Shown: positions 45,885 to 56,352, counted from the first letter of the stretch. The stretch is 64,000 nt of DNA from Vibrio atypicus (GCF_009811315.1 NZ_BLID01000001.1:744001-808000), one strand, 5' to 3'. Numbers and translations are program-made. Notes: generated from the sequence alone by a model not told the origin.

Positions 45885-48338
45885 ATGAAACCTACGCAAC
45901 AGAAAAAATTTGATAAAGCTTCATTCCAAGAAAGCGTAAAACAACACCTTTCCACGACTTACGCAAAAACAGAAGCGACCGCGACTCCGCGTGATTGGTA
46001 TTTGGCAATGGGCCGAGCACTTGCTGAATTGACAACGCTGGATCTTCTTAAGACTGAACAAGATCCTAAAATCCAAAGCGCAAAAAGTGTTAACTACTTA
46101 TCTTTAGAATTCTTAATCGGTCGCCTAACGGGTAATAACCTAATCAGCATGGGTCTTTACGAACAGATTACAGACGCGATGCAAGAGCTAGGTCATAACT
46201 TGACTGACTTGCTTGAAGAAGAACGCGACCCTTCACTGGGTAACGGTGGTCTAGGTCGCCTAGCGGCATGTTTTATGGATTCATGTGCTGCACAAGAATT
46301 CCCAACAGTAGGCTACGGTCTGCACTATGAGTACGGTCTATTTAAGCAATCGTTCCAAGAAGGTCGCCAAAAAGAAGCGCCAGATGCTTGGCGTGGTGTT
46401 GAAGGTTACCCATGGGAAGTGGCTCGTCCGGAACTGGCACAAAACATCGGTTTTTACGGTCATGTGGATGTTGAATACGTAGACGGCCGCGAAGTTCGTA
46501 CTTGGGTTCCTGGTATGGAAGTAAAAGCGATGCCTTGGGATCTACCAATTGTAGGCTATGAATCAGACACGGTTTACCCGCTGCGTCTTTGGGAATGTCA
46601 GGCAATTGCTCCATTCTCACTAGCAAGTTTTAACAACGGTGATTACTTTGAAGCTCAGCACTCTCTGATTGATGCAGGTAACATCACTAAAGTTCTTTAC
46701 CCAAATGATAACCACGAGAAAGGTAAAACTCTGCGCCTAATGCAGCAGTACTTCCATTCAGCTGCCTCTGTTCGCGATATTCTCCGTCGTCACGAAGCGG
46801 CAGGTTACGCATTAGCGGATCTTCCTAAACAAGAGACGATTCAGCTAAACGATACGCACCCAACGATCGCGATCCCTGAACTGATGCGCATTCTGATCGA
46901 TGAGAAAGGCCTATCTTGGGACAAAGCGTGGGAAATCAGCGCGAATACATTCGCTTATACTAACCACACGCTACTTCCAGAAGCATTAGAGACATGGCCA
47001 GAGTCGTTAATCCAGCGTCTACTTCCTCGTCATATGGAAATCATCTTTGAAATCAACCACCGCTTCCTACAAGAAGTTCGTAAGATGTGGCCTGGTGATG
47101 GTGAGAAGCAAGCGAAGCTTTCAATCATCCAAGAAGGTTTCAACCGCATGGTTCGCATGGCTAACCTATGTGTGATCGGCTCTTACAAAGTGAACGGTGT
47201 GGCTGCACTTCACTCACAATTGGTTAAGAAAGATCTTTTCCCAGAATTTAACGAGATTTTCCCAGGTAAACTGACAAACGTAACGAATGGTATTACCCCA
47301 CGTCGTTGGTTGAAGTTCTGTAACCCAGGCCTATCGAACCTTATCTCTGAGAAGATTGGTACTGAATGGCCGGCGAAACTAGAACAGCTTGAAGGTATTG
47401 CTCAGTTTGCGACAGACGCGAAATTCCAAAAAGAATTCATGGCTGTTAAGAAGCAAAACAAACAGCGCCTTGCGGATTGGGTTCAGGAAAACATGGGTAT
47501 TGAGCTAGATACTAACGCTATCTTTGACGTTCAAATTAAACGTCTACACGAGTACAAGCGTCAGCACTTAGATCTGCTACACATTCTTTCTCTATACCAC
47601 CGAATCCTTAACGAACCAGGTTTCGAATGTACGCCGCGCGTATGTTTCTTTGCCGCAAAAGCAGCACCAGGTTACCACCTAGCGAAAGAGATCATCTTCG
47701 CGGTGAACAAGGTGGCAGAGAAGATCAACAACGACCCACGTATTGGCAACAAGCTGAAAGTGGTCTTCATCCCTGATTACCGTGTGAGCATGGCTGAAAT
47801 CATTATCCCTGCAGCAGACGTTTCTCAACAAATCTCGCTAGCGGGTAAAGAAGCTTCAGGTACAGGTAACATGAAGATGGCGTTAAACGGTGCACTAACT
47901 ATCGGTACTATGGATGGTGCGAACGTTGAGATTCGTGAAGAAGTGGGTGACGAAAACATCTACATCTTTGGCCTAGATGTTGATGGCGTACAAGCAGTGA
48001 AAGCGCAAGGTTACAACCCTTATGACTACTACCACGCAGACCCGCTACTGAAAGCGTCTCTTGATCTACTTGTGGGTGAAGAGTTTACTCCAGGTCAACC
48101 TGGTCTTTTACGAGCTACGTTCGATAGCCTATTAGATGGCGGTGACCCTTACCTATGTTTGGCAGATTTTGCTTCTTATGTTCAAGCGCACGAAGATATG
48201 AGCAAGCAATACCAAGACCAAGCAGGTTGGGCTAAGAAAGCGATTCTTAACACAGCCTTGGTTGGTAAATTTACATCAGACCGCTCAATTCGAGACTATG
48301 TAAATAACATTTGGAAATTAGAGTCGGTAAAACGCTAA
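45885..48338 (+). CDS. malP: Maltodextrin / glycogen phosphorylase
   Basis: An 817-residue alpha-glucan phosphorylase (GT35) releasing glucose-1-phosphate from maltodextrins. The pyridoxal-phosphate lysine is at about residue 664 in GKEASGTGNMKMALNGALTI. Other landmarks are EERDPSLGNGGLGRLAACFM, NDTHPTIAIPELMRILID and DVQIKRLHEYKRQ. The ATG at 45885 gives the normal family N-terminus; an in-frame upstream start at 45759 would run through MalT boxes and is rejected. It is the first gene of malP-malQ, with glgB after a terminator. Regulation by MalT and CRP is indicated by sites upstream. Confidence 0.95.
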   Translation: MKPTQQKKFDKASFQESVKQHLSTTYAKTEATATPRDWYLAMGRALAELTTLDLLKTEQDPKIQSAKSVNYLSLEFLIGRLTGNNLISMGLYEQITDAMQELGHNLTDLLEEERDPSLGNGGLGRLAACFMDSCAAQEFPTVGYGLHYEYGLFKQSFQEGRQKEAPDAWRGVEGYPWEVARPELAQNIGFYGHVDVEYVDGREVRTWVPGMEVKAMPWDLPIVGYESDTVYPLRLWECQAIAPFSLASFNNGDYFEAQHSLIDAGNITKVLYPNDNHEKGKTLRLMQQYFHSAASVRDILRRHEAAGYALADLPKQETIQLNDTHPTIAIPELMRILIDEKGLSWDKAWEISANTFAYTNHTLLPEALETWPESLIQRLLPRHMEIIFEINHRFLQEVRKMWPGDGEKQAKLSIIQEGFNRMVRMANLCVIGSYKVNGVAALHSQLVKKDLFPEFNEIFPGKLTNVTNGITPRRWLKFCNPGLSNLISEKIGTEWPAKLEQLEGIAQFATDAKFQKEFMAVKKQNKQRLADWVQENMGIELDTNAIFDVQIKRLHEYKRQHLDLLHILSLYHRILNEPGFECTPRVCFFAAKAAPGYHLAKEIIFAVNKVAEKINNDPRIGNKLKVVFIPDYRVSMAEIIIPAADVSQQISLAGKEASGTGNMKMALNGALTIGTMDGANVEIREEVGDENIYIFGLDVDGVQAVKAQGYNPYDYYHADPLLKASLDLLVGEEFTPGQPGLLRATFDSLLDGGDPYLCLADFASYVQAHEDMSKQYQDQAGWAKKAILNTALVGKFTSDRSIRDYVNNIWKLESVKR

Positions 48339-48350
48339 TTCGATAAAAAA

Positions 48351-48373
48351 AGCCAAGGCAATATGCCTTGGCT
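48351..48373 (+). other. Hairpin between malP and malQ
   Basis: AGCCAAGGCA and TGCCTTGGCT form a 10-base perfect stem with a 3-base loop. There is no T-run after it on the plus strand, so it may be a processing site or a partial attenuator that makes malQ expression lower than malP. Confidence 0.5.
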
Positions 48374-48436
48374 CATCTCTTTAAATAATTAATTACCCTA
48401 CATTTTGAAGGTATATGCAGTCCTTCGGAGAGAGCG

Positions 48437-50617
48437 ATGAAAGAACAAAACGCATTAAAACAAGTCGCAGAAATGGCTAGAATCGCCGACAGCTACGTAA
48501 GCGCGTGGGGCGATGAAGCAAAAGTTGAAGACGAAACCATTCGTCACTTGCTTGCGTCTCTAGGCTACGACACAACCAACGATGAAACTCTTCTTCAATC
48601 AGCGGAGAAAAAGCACAAGAAGGATGTTCTTGATCCCGTGCTTGTTGTTCGCGATGGAGAGCCAGTAGAAGTTGCACTAAATCTTGGTGCAAGTGCCCGT
48701 GAAAGTGAGTTTAGCTGGCAGCTAGATACTGAGCAGGGAGAGGTACTTGAAGGCTATCTTCAATCTCAAATTGTACGTGATGAACGTAAAGAGGGTGGCC
48801 CTTTAGTGTTTGCATTACCGAGTGATTTGGCTTGGGGTTACCACAAGCTAACGATCACTCGTAAGCGTCGTAAATCGCCATATGAGATGACGCTGATTGT
48901 GACACCTAAAGCGTGTTACAAGCAGGGTGAAATTGAACGTGGTAAAAAAATGTGGGGCCCAAGTGTACAGCTTTACACTTTGCGTACTCAGCATAACTGG
49001 GGTATCGGTGATTTTGGGGATCTGAAACAGTTGGTTGCAGATATCGCTTCTCGCGGTGGTGATTTTGTTGGTTTGAACCCGATTCATTCTTTGTTCCCGG
49101 CAAACCCAGAAGGGGCAAGCCCATACAGCCCATCTTCACGTCGTTGGTTGAATATTCTATATATTGATGTGAGCTCGGTACCTGAGTTTTCCTTGAGTAT
49201 TGAAGCGCAACAAAAAGTGGGCAGTGCTGAGTTCCAGCAACGTCTGCAAAAAGCGCGTGAATCTCACTGGGTGAATTACACTGAAGTGTCAGATCTAAAA
49301 ATGAGCGTTCTGCCACTACTGTTCAGTGAGTTCAAAAAGCGTCACTTAGACAAGAATAGCGAACGTGCCCAGGCATTTTTAGCGTTTGTTGAGCAAGGTG
49401 GTGACAGTTTAGTTCACCAAGCTGCTTTTGATGCACTTCACTCTAAGTTACATGCAGAAGACAGTAATGTTTGGGGCTGGCCTGTATTCCCTGAAGAATA
49501 TCGTAGCTTTGAGAACCCTGCGGTTGCGAAGTTTATCGAACAAAATCAAGAGCTAGTGCACCTGTACATGTACCTTCAGTGGGTCGCCGATGCGCAAATT
49601 AATGAAGCGCAAGTCCTGGCTGAAGAGAAAGGCATGTCTGTCGGTTTATACCGAGACCTTGCGGTAGGCGTTGCAGATTCTGGCAGTGAAACTTGGGCTG
49701 ATGACGGTAACCTAGTGATGGATGCGAGCATTGGTGCTCCGCCGGATATCCTTGGTCCTCTTGGTCAAAACTGGGGGCTCCCTCCACTAAACCCACAAGT
49801 GCTTCAAGCGACCAGCTACGACGCGTATATCAAGCTACTGCGTGCCAACATGAAGCATTGTGGTGCTCTACGTATTGACCACGTATTGGGTTTACTTCGT
49901 CTTTGGTGGATTCCAAAAGGTGAAAACGCAACTAAAGGTGCTTACATCTACTACCCAGTAGAAGATATGCTAGCAATCTTGGCCCTAGAATCACATCGTC
50001 ATCAATGCAGTGTGATTGGTGAAGATTTAGGCACAGTTCCTGATGAGATTGTTGAGATTCTGCGTGAAGCGGGCGTTCACTCATACAAGGTATTCTTCTT
50101 CGAAACATCAGAAGAGGACGGTGGCTTTATTTCTCCGGCACACTACGCTGAGCAATCTATGTCAGCTTTGTGTACGCACGATATGCCAACTCTGCGCGGA
50201 TTCTGGCATTGTGATGACCTGAAGATGGGCCAAGAGCTAGGCTTATACCCAGATGAGGAGCAGCTAAAAACGCTGTTTGCAAATCGTTTAGAGTGTAAGC
50301 AAGGTATTTTAGATTCCGTTGCTTGGCATGGTTACTTACCTGATGGTGTAGGGCGTGATGCTCAGTATGTGCCAATGGACTCACATCTAGCAGAAGCGCT
50401 ACAACTGCATGTTGCAGCGGGTTCTTCAACACTGCTCAGTGTTCAGTTGGAAGACTGGTTAGAAATGGATAATCCGGTCAACATTCCGGGCACTGTTGAT
50501 GAGTATCCAAACTGGCGCCGTAAGCTAACCATGAACCTTGATGAAGTCTTTGCACATGAAGGGGTTAATCGAATTGCGCATCAACTTACCGAAGTGCGTA
50601 CTAAGGTAAGCAAATAG
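48437..50617 (+). CDS. malQ: 4-alpha-glucanotransferase (amylomaltase)
   Basis: A 726-residue GH77 disproportionating enzyme that moves maltosyl units between oligosaccharides, giving chains long enough for MalP. Catalytic residues are visible as LRIDHVLGLLRLW, with the nucleophile Asp near 481, and VIGEDLGTVPDEI, with the acid/base Glu near 529. The third Asp follows in LCTHDMPTLRGFW. There is an N-terminal extension typical of proteobacterial MalQ. The ATG at 48437 follows GGAGAGAGCG. It is in the same operon as malP after a 98-base gap containing a hairpin. Confidence 0.95.
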   Translation: MKEQNALKQVAEMARIADSYVSAWGDEAKVEDETIRHLLASLGYDTTNDETLLQSAEKKHKKDVLDPVLVVRDGEPVEVALNLGASARESEFSWQLDTEQGEVLEGYLQSQIVRDERKEGGPLVFALPSDLAWGYHKLTITRKRRKSPYEMTLIVTPKACYKQGEIERGKKMWGPSVQLYTLRTQHNWGIGDFGDLKQLVADIASRGGDFVGLNPIHSLFPANPEGASPYSPSSRRWLNILYIDVSSVPEFSLSIEAQQKVGSAEFQQRLQKARESHWVNYTEVSDLKMSVLPLLFSEFKKRHLDKNSERAQAFLAFVEQGGDSLVHQAAFDALHSKLHAEDSNVWGWPVFPEEYRSFENPAVAKFIEQNQELVHLYMYLQWVADAQINEAQVLAEEKGMSVGLYRDLAVGVADSGSETWADDGNLVMDASIGAPPDILGPLGQNWGLPPLNPQVLQATSYDAYIKLLRANMKHCGALRIDHVLGLLRLWWIPKGENATKGAYIYYPVEDMLAILALESHRHQCSVIGEDLGTVPDEIVEILREAGVHSYKVFFFETSEEDGGFISPAHYAEQSMSALCTHDMPTLRGFWHCDDLKMGQELGLYPDEEQLKTLFANRLECKQGILDSVAWHGYLPDGVGRDAQYVPMDSHLAEALQLHVAAGSSTLLSVQLEDWLEMDNPVNIPGTVDEYPNWRRKLTMNLDEVFAHEGVNRIAHQLTEVRTKVSK

Positions 50618-50707
50618 TCACTCTGTTTCATGGGTTACATAGAAAAGTATCGACTCTATCACTCTAAGTAAACCCGTAATTCAGTAAACTTTCGACACGC
50701 TAGTTTA

Positions 50708-50733
50708 AGCCCGCACTATTTAGCGGGCTTTTT
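50708..50733 (+). terminator. Rho-independent terminator after malQ
   Basis: AGCCCGC and GCGGGCT pair over an 8-base loop, followed by TTTTT, separating malPQ from glgB transcription at least in part. Confidence 0.8.
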
Positions 50734-50776
50734 ATAATTTAGAACAATAAGAAAGTTCGGTTAGGGAGAAATACAC

Positions 50777-52957
50777 TTGAAAACGGCAACTCTGGATAAA
50801 AAAACACAGGCATATAACCAGCTTTCTCACGCGGCATTTGTCGATCCTTTTTCATTCTTAGGGCCGTTTCTTGACCCTGAAGATGGCGCTTTGCGTGTAT
50901 GGATGCCAGGCGCGGATTCTGTGGAATTAGTGATTGAAGGTGAAGAGCGTATTCAACTAGAACGTGAAGATGCGTCGGGATTCGTTTTAAAGCAAGAACG
51001 TGATTTACACTTCACCCATTATCAACTTGCAGTCAACTGGGAAGGCACAGAGCAGCTCGTTGATGACCCTTACCAATACCATACCATTTACGCAGAGTAC
51101 GATGACCTGCATACGCCTAAAGAAATGTACAAGCACATGGGCGCGCAATTCATTACTCTTGAACGCGATGGCAAACAGATTTCTGGCACACGTTTTCTCG
51201 TTTACGCTCCTCATGCTACTGCTTGCAGTTTAGTCGGTGACTTTAACCAGTGGGATGGGCGTCGTACCCCAATGCAGCGTCTTGATTACGGAATTTGGGG
51301 TCTGTTTATACCTAACCTGCCAGAAGGCTCTCAATATAAGTTCGAACTGAAAGGTCCAAATGGGGAAGGCTTACCTCATAAAGCCGACCCTTGGGGGGCG
51401 TACTCTGAGCAATACCCATCATTTTCGTCGATTACTTATGACCATGACCGATACGCATGGCAAGATGATAAATGGCAGACTCGTCCAGTAACCGAAAAGC
51501 GCAAAGAGGCTCTTTCTTTCTATGAGTTACACGCTGGTTCATGGCGTCGCGACGACAATGGTGATTTCTTAAATTACCGAGAGTTAGCCGATGAGTTGAT
51601 CCCATACCTAGTAGAAATGGGCTATAGCCATGTAGAGTTGATGCCTGTTTCCGAACACCCATTTTACGGTTCGTGGGGTTATCAACCTGTAGGCTTATTT
51701 GCGCCAACTAGCCGTTACGGTTCACCTGATGATTTCAAATACTTTGTCGATCAGTGTCACCAAGCGGGTCTTGGCGTGGTGCTAGATTGGGTGCCAGCGC
51801 ATTTTCCATCGGACGATCACGGTTTGGCGAACTTTGATGGTACGCCGCTGTTCCATGATCCTGATCCTCGTCGCGGTTGGCACCAAGACTGGAATTCTTA
51901 CATTTACGATTTAGGCCGTGAGCACGTCCGCCGCTTCCTTGTTTCTAACGCTCTGTATTGGTTTGAGCAATTTCATATTGATGGCATTCGTGTTGATGCG
52001 GTTGCTTCAATGCTGTATCTCGACTATTCACGTAGCCACGATCAGTGGATTCCGAATGTGGATGGCGGTAACGAGAACTATGATGCGATTGCGACACTAA
52101 AATGGATGAATGAGGAAGTGTATAAGTACTTCCCGAATGCGATGACGATTGCTGAAGAATCAACGGCATTCCCAGGCGTTTCTGCACCAACGTTCATGGG
52201 CGGCTTAGGCTTTGGCTTTAAGTGGAATATGGGGTGGATGCATGATTCACTTTCTTACATTCAAGAAGACCCTGTCCATCGTAAATTCCACCACAATACG
52301 ATCACTTTCCCATTGGTGTATGCGCATAGCGAGAACTATGTGTTGTCTCTCTCTCATGATGAAGTTGTTTACGGTAAAGGCTCTATTCACAATAAGATGC
52401 CGGGTGACGAATGGCAGCAAACGGCTAACTTACGAGCGTATTTGGGTTATATGTACGCGCAGCCGGGTAAAAAGCTGAACTTCATGGGCGCTGAGCTTGG
52501 TCAAACTGCTGAATGGAATCACGATGATCAGTTGCAGTGGTTCTTACTTGAGTTTGAGCGTCATCAAGGTGTACAAGCACTCACGCGTGACCTCAACATG
52601 CTATATCGAAATGAAAAAGCAATGCATGAACTGGATTGTGATCCATCAGGCTTTGAATGGCGATTGCAAGATGCTGCTGATGCATCAATTTTGGCGCATG
52701 AACGTATCAGTGAAGAAGGTGAACGCATTCTTGTGATCAGTAACTTTACACCTGTTCCTCACGAGTCGTTCCGCATTGGTGTTCCTAATCAAGGTCGTTA
52801 TGAGTTATTACTGAATACGGATGCGGCAGAATACAATGGTAGTGACTTTGCTGTGAAAGCGAATATTCAGACTGAGAGTGTCTCAAGTGAAGGTCTTGAG
52901 CAATCTCTATTGATCAGCTTACCTCCATTGGCGACAGTCTTTTATAAGCTAAAATAA
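50777..52957 (+). CDS. glgB: 1,4-alpha-glucan branching enzyme
   Basis: A 726-residue GH13 branching enzyme that introduces alpha-1,6 links in glycogen. It has an N-terminal CBM48 (residues 130-225, [21 protein letters not shown]) and a catalytic barrel with [29 protein letters not shown], the nucleophile Asp near 407 ([11 protein letters not shown]), the acid/base Glu near 460 ([10 protein letters not shown]) and [14 protein letters not shown]. The start codon is TTG at 50777 after AGGGAG. It follows a terminator, so it may have its own promoter in the 50618-50776 gap. No glgX, glgC or glgA is in the window. Confidence 0.95.
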   Translation: MKTATLDKKTQAYNQLSHAAFVDPFSFLGPFLDPEDGALRVWMPGADSVELVIEGEERIQLEREDASGFVLKQERDLHFTHYQLAVNWEGTEQLVDDPYQYHTIYAEYDDLHTPKEMYKHMGAQFITLERDGKQISGTRFLVYAPHATACSLVGDFNQWDGRRTPMQRLDYGIWGLFIPNLPEGSQYKFELKGPNGEGLPHKADPWGAYSEQYPSFSSITYDHDRYAWQDDKWQTRPVTEKRKEALSFYELHAGSWRRDDNGDFLNYRELADELIPYLVEMGYSHVELMPVSEHPFYGSWGYQPVGLFAPTSRYGSPDDFKYFVDQCHQAGLGVVLDWVPAHFPSDDHGLANFDGTPLFHDPDPRRGWHQDWNSYIYDLGREHVRRFLVSNALYWFEQFHIDGIRVDAVASMLYLDYSRSHDQWIPNVDGGNENYDAIATLKWMNEEVYKYFPNAMTIAEESTAFPGVSAPTFMGGLGFGFKWNMGWMHDSLSYIQEDPVHRKFHHNTITFPLVYAHSENYVLSLSHDEVVYGKGSIHNKMPGDEWQQTANLRAYLGYMYAQPGKKLNFMGAELGQTAEWNHDDQLQWFLLEFERHQGVQALTRDLNMLYRNEKAMHELDCDPSGFEWRLQDAADASILAHERISEEGERILVISNFTPVPHESFRIGVPNQGRYELLLNTDAAEYNGSDFAVKANIQTESVSSEGLEQSLLISLPPLATVFYKLK

Positions 52958-52974
52958 AACACATCAGTTAAAGT

Positions 52975-53008
52975 AAAAAGCGCCCAACTCATGTTGGGCG
53001 CTTTTTTT
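52975..53008 (+). terminator. Rho-independent terminator of glgB
   Basis: AAAAAGCGCCCAAC pairs with GTTGGGCGCTTTTT over a short loop and ends in a T-run. It is the strongest terminator in the window. Confidence 0.9.
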
Positions 53009-53244
53009 ATATATGGCATGTCAATACCAATATCGTTTTTGTCTCATTTGTACAACGCCTTTAATTAATCAATATTAATAAATCAATTGTATAACTCTTA
53101 TTGAAGTTGGAATTTATAAAACTACAATGTATTGATAATAAAACACTGTTCATATACTGAATGGGCAGGTGGAGTTTTGATTGATATAGCCAATAGGTCA
53201 AAACAAAAACATGGAATGTTTCTAACTTTTATAAAGGTAATAGA

Positions 53245-53895
53245 ATGAAGAAATATTTAGTGCCGCTGTTGGTTTGTTCGGCAAATGTTGCTGCTTCAGA
53301 ATTACAAGTGTCTGTGGATCTGTTAGATGGTACTTACGTAGGGGAATCTAAGTATTATTACGACTTGCCCTACAGTGACTTGCCGGGTTTTTATCATCAA
53401 AAGAACAGTGTCGAGTGGGGCATTGGTATCCAGTACATCCATGATTTTGAGAATTGGGATGCAATGGTTAAGTTTTCAATGGGGGATTCAGAACTTCGCC
53501 ATTCACATACTTGGGAAACGGGCGCTCGTTACCGTTTAAATGAAAGCCATTGGTTTAGCGCACGTTGGAAAGGAACCTTTGCTAAGGAAGAGTATCAAAT
53601 CGATGATCGCATCATTGATCCAGAGCATCAAAACTCAATCACTAATGGTGAGTGGGCGATGTGGGCGATTGGTCGCTATCAATATAACCTACAGCCAAAC
53701 TTTGATTTGCCTTTATACCTAGGTTTTGAAGCTGCAACGGATTTAAACGATCCTGCGCTAATGCAAGATAAGCTCGCAGGCTTTATTGGTTACCGTTCTG
53801 ATCAGTATTTTGCAGAAGTTCGAGCGGGTGAAGATCTGATTTTTGCTACATTTGGTATGAGCTTCGATATGTTTTCCGATAATAAAGAGTCATAA
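53245..53895 (+). CDS. Secreted hypothetical protein, probable small outer-membrane beta-barrel
   Basis: A 216-residue protein with a signal peptide MKKYLVPLLVCSANVAAS. The rest alternates hydrophobic and polar residues with aromatic-rich strands (SVEWGIGIQYIHDFENWDAM, HTWETGARYRLN, WFSARWKGTF) as in small barrels. Its last strand (ATFGMSFDMF) is not at the exact C-terminus. I cannot name the family. The ATG at 53245 follows AAAGGTAATAGA. It stands alone between the glgB terminator and a VOC gene. Confidence 0.65.
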   Translation: MKKYLVPLLVCSANVAASELQVSVDLLDGTYVGESKYYYDLPYSDLPGFYHQKNSVEWGIGIQYIHDFENWDAMVKFSMGDSELRHSHTWETGARYRLNESHWFSARWKGTFAKEEYQIDDRIIDPEHQNSITNGEWAMWAIGRYQYNLQPNFDLPLYLGFEAATDLNDPALMQDKLAGFIGYRSDQYFAEVRAGEDLIFATFGMSFDMFSDNKES

Positions 53896-53936
53896 TGGTG
53901 ATTCAACATCACTAGCTACGAGTTTAAGGAAAAACC

Positions 53937-54365
53937 ATGGAACCGAGAATTAGTATCATCACTTTGGGCGTCAAAGATTTAACCCGTTCATTCCAGTTTT
54001 ATTCTCAGTTGGGTTTTCCTTCCTCTAAGACACCAGAAGATGGCATCGTCTTTTTTAAAACTGGTGGTGTTTGCCTTGCTTTGTACCCTTTAGAAGCGCT
54101 GGCGGAGGACGTTTCTCCACAAATGGCTTCGACACGTGAAGGGTTTAGTGGTGTAACACTCGCGCACAATACTCGCTCCAAACAAGCTGTTGATGATGTA
54201 CTTGCTTTAGCCGTCGGCGCTGGAGCCAAGTTAGAAAAACCTGCGCAAGATGTGTTCTGGGGTGGGTATAGCGGTTATTTCTCTGATCCTGATGGCTATT
54301 TATGGGAAGTCGCTTATGGAGATTGCTGGGATTTCAATGATGATGGCTCGTTAGTTATTGATTAG
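53937..54365 (+). CDS. VOC (glyoxalase/bleomycin-resistance fold) family protein
   Basis: A 142-residue VOC protein. It contains two beta-alpha-beta-beta-beta halves: ISIITLGVKDLTRSFQFYSQ near the start, and GYSGYFSDPDGYLWEVAYGD at the end with the Asp-Pro-Asp-Gly signature and a likely metal-ligand Glu. The substrate is unknown. It sits 15 bases before a second VOC gene on the same strand, so the two may be co-transcribed. The ATG at 53937 follows AAGGAAAAACC. Confidence 0.83.
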   Translation: MEPRISIITLGVKDLTRSFQFYSQLGFPSSKTPEDGIVFFKTGGVCLALYPLEALAEDVSPQMASTREGFSGVTLAHNTRSKQAVDDVLALAVGAGAKLEKPAQDVFWGGYSGYFSDPDGYLWEVAYGDCWDFNDDGSLVID

Positions 54366-54380
54366 TGACGGAGAGCTAGG

Positions 54381-54767
54381 ATGAGCTTGCTTGGTATCCA
54401 TCATGTTGCGGTAATTTGTTCTGATTATCATGCATCTAAACGTTTTTACACGCATGTACTCAAACTAGAGGTGCTTGCGGAGAATTACCGGAAAGAAAGA
54501 GATTCATACAAGCTTGATTTGGCATTGCCTGACGGTAGTCAAATCGAGCTGTTTTCATTCCCTCACCCACCACAAAGACATTCCAGGCCTGAGGCTCGAG
54601 GATTAAGGCATTTGGCTTTTAAAGTGGACTCTGTTGAACAGTATGTTGGTTATCTTAAAAGCCAAGATGTTCTCGTAGAGCCGATCCGAATCGACGAGTT
54701 CACAGGTAAGCCGTTTACCTTTTTTCAAGATCCTGACGGCTTACCACTAGAGCTTTATGAAGTGTAG
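54381..54767 (+). CDS. gloA2: YaeR/GloA2-like VOC family protein
   Basis: A 128-residue VOC protein closely matching E. coli YaeR from memory: GIHHVAVICSDYHASKRFYT at the start, IELFSFPHPPQRHSRPEARG with LRHLAFKVD in the middle, and FTFFQDPDGLPLELYEV at the end. Metal-binding His and Glu residues are in the expected places. The E. coli protein is SAM/glyoxalase-related by structure, but its substrate is not settled. It is downstream of another VOC gene. Its stop directly abuts the convergent HAD gene stop. Confidence 0.87.
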   Translation: MSLLGIHHVAVICSDYHASKRFYTHVLKLEVLAENYRKERDSYKLDLALPDGSQIELFSFPHPPQRHSRPEARGLRHLAFKVDSVEQYVGYLKSQDVLVEPIRIDEFTGKPFTFFQDPDGLPLELYEV

Positions 54768-55571
54768 TTAGTCGGCTAACAGTTGCTGCTGAATAACAGT
54801 GAACACGCCGGCTTCAACGTTACTTGGTGCGCCAAAGCGAGCCGTTTGTTTGACGACTGGGTGAGCGTTCTCCATCGCATATGAATGATAGCTTGCCTTG
54901 AGCATTTCTAGATCGTTTAAATAATCCCCAAAACTCATCGTTTGCTCGTAAGTAAAATCTAAGCTGTTTTGTAGGTGCTCAATAGCCGCTCCTTTTGATG
55001 CTTGAGCATTCATTACGTCTAGCCAGATCTTTGCACTGACAACAACTTGATGCGACTTGCCAAAGGCTTGATTGATGGTTGGGTAAACTAATTGTTCAGA
55101 ACCATCAAAGTGGCAAATCGCGACTTTAATAAAATCATCTTCAACAGCTAATAAGTCTTCAACGTATTGGCATCGGTGATAATACTTAGCAAATTCTGCC
55201 AATGCTTTTGGATCTTGGGTCTCTATGTAAGCGGATTTTTTGCCACAAAGCACAATATGAGCACCTTCAATCGCGCGAGCTTCTTTAATGATGCTTTCAA
55301 TAGAAGGTTTGTCAATTTCACAGCTATAGAGCTCTTCGCCTTTGTGCATGACAAGCGTGCCATTTTCGGCGATGAACATCATGCGATCTTTTACGGGTGC
55401 GAACGTTTCAATCAAGCTGTAATATTGGCGCCCAGAAGCCGCAGCAAAAATGATCCCTTTTTCTTCAAGTTGTTCATATAGGTTGAAAAACTCAGGGTTG
55501 AGTTGACTGTTTTCATCAAGCAGCGTGCCATCCATATCGGCGGCAACGAATTTAATAGTAGATTGTGACAT
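54768..55571 (-). CDS. Cof-type HAD-superfamily phosphatase
   Basis: A 267-residue type IIB HAD hydrolase. Motif I is AADMDGTLLDENSQL with the nucleophile and acid/base Asp, motif II is FAAASGRQYY, and the motif III/IV region reads GDYLNDLEMLKASYHSYAME. It resembles YidA/YbhA-type sugar-phosphate phosphatases. The precise substrate is unknown. It is convergent with the YaeR-like gene with no bases between the stops, and is followed upstream by a strong hairpin. Confidence 0.9.
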   Translation of the reverse strand: MSQSTIKFVAADMDGTLLDENSQLNPEFFNLYEQLEEKGIIFAAASGRQYYSLIETFAPVKDRMMFIAENGTLVMHKGEELYSCEIDKPSIESIIKEARAIEGAHIVLCGKKSAYIETQDPKALAEFAKYYHRCQYVEDLLAVEDDFIKVAICHFDGSEQLVYPTINQAFGKSHQVVVSAKIWLDVMNAQASKGAAIEHLQNSLDFTYEQTMSFGDYLNDLEMLKASYHSYAMENAHPVVKQTARFGAPSNVEAGVFTVIQQQLLAD

Positions 55572-55662
55572 AGTGTTTTCGGAGTGAGTCAGAGGACTTC
55601 AGTAATTGGAATTCACTCTCTAAGTTACCTGAGTATATGGATTGCTCAAGTGATTTCGCGCA

Positions 55663-55700
55663 ATGAAAATGCCTTATCTTTGTTGGTAAGGCATTTTCAT
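55663..55700. terminator. Terminator-like hairpin with 14-base stem
   Basis: ATGAAAATGCCTTA and TAAGGCATTTTCAT form a perfect 14-base stem with a 10-base loop, located after the small envelope gene (55776-56192, minus) and before the HAD gene start. A/T-rich stem edges serve as U-tracts on either strand. Confidence 0.65.
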
Positions 55701-55775
55701 GGTTTTGTTTGTTAGGGATTGTATCAGCAACGCTTGCAAATCAAGCGAGTATAAGAATAACCGGAGCTTTGAGGA

Positions 55776-56192
55776 TCAAAATCTTAGTGCCACGCCAGCA
55801 TAATAATTAACGTCGTCTTCAATACTGGCATCTGTTTTCTTGACCCCAACTTTCAGTTCAATAAATTGCCAGTAATGGGAAGCTTCCAAACCGTAGATAG
55901 GGCTGTATTCATCACTACTGAATTTGTGGAAGCCAGCGATTGGAGAGATAAAAAAGCGATTTACAAGGTAAAAGCTTGGTTTAATGTTTACACCGTAGGA
56001 ATAGTGGGACTCGTATCGAGTGTAATCGAGTTCATAACCAAAATTCATCTCATTTCCAGTTGAAAACTGAGCGCCGTATTGGATAGAACCTTTAGAGCCA
56101 CTAAAAAAGCTATCGACACCGAGGTATCCGGTTGAAATATTATTTGCCAAGACTGGCATGCTGAACAGCATAAGTATGAGTAGCTTTTTCAC
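55776..56192 (-). CDS. Small secreted beta-barrel-like hypothetical protein
   Basis: A 138-residue protein with a signal peptide MKKLLILMLFSMPVLANN and beta-strand-like sequence throughout (SIQYGAQFSTGNEMNFGYEL, SFYLVNRFFISPIAGFHKFS). It ends in VNYYAGVALRF, with a terminal aromatic residue as in outer-membrane proteins. No specific family was recognised. The start is GTG at 56192 with GAGGATATTAGA upstream. Confidence 0.65.
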   Translation of the reverse strand: MKKLLILMLFSMPVLANNISTGYLGVDSFFSGSKGSIQYGAQFSTGNEMNFGYELDYTRYESHYSYGVNIKPSFYLVNRFFISPIAGFHKFSSDEYSPIYGLEASHYWQFIELKVGVKKTDASIEDDVNYYAGVALRF

Positions 56193-56352
56193 TCTAATAT
56201 CCTCAATTAAAAACTTTTCTTATAGTAAAAGGCAACAGATTTAGAGTCTTTGTATGCTTACAAATCTTACTTGGTTTCTTTCAATTCTTACCTAAGCATC
56301 TTTCCAGCTAAGTTAAAATATAACGGTTTGTATTTAGAGCAATCTAGAGGTC

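Noticed and set aside
48906..49316. Long antisense open frame inside malQ (136 codons)
   Set aside because: It is a shadow of the malQ coding frame, with no ribosome site and no recognisable protein.
53040..53056. TTTGTACAAC motif downstream of glgB as another GntR operator
   Set aside because: It lacks the two central bases of the 12-base palindrome and lies after a terminator with no purine gene nearby.
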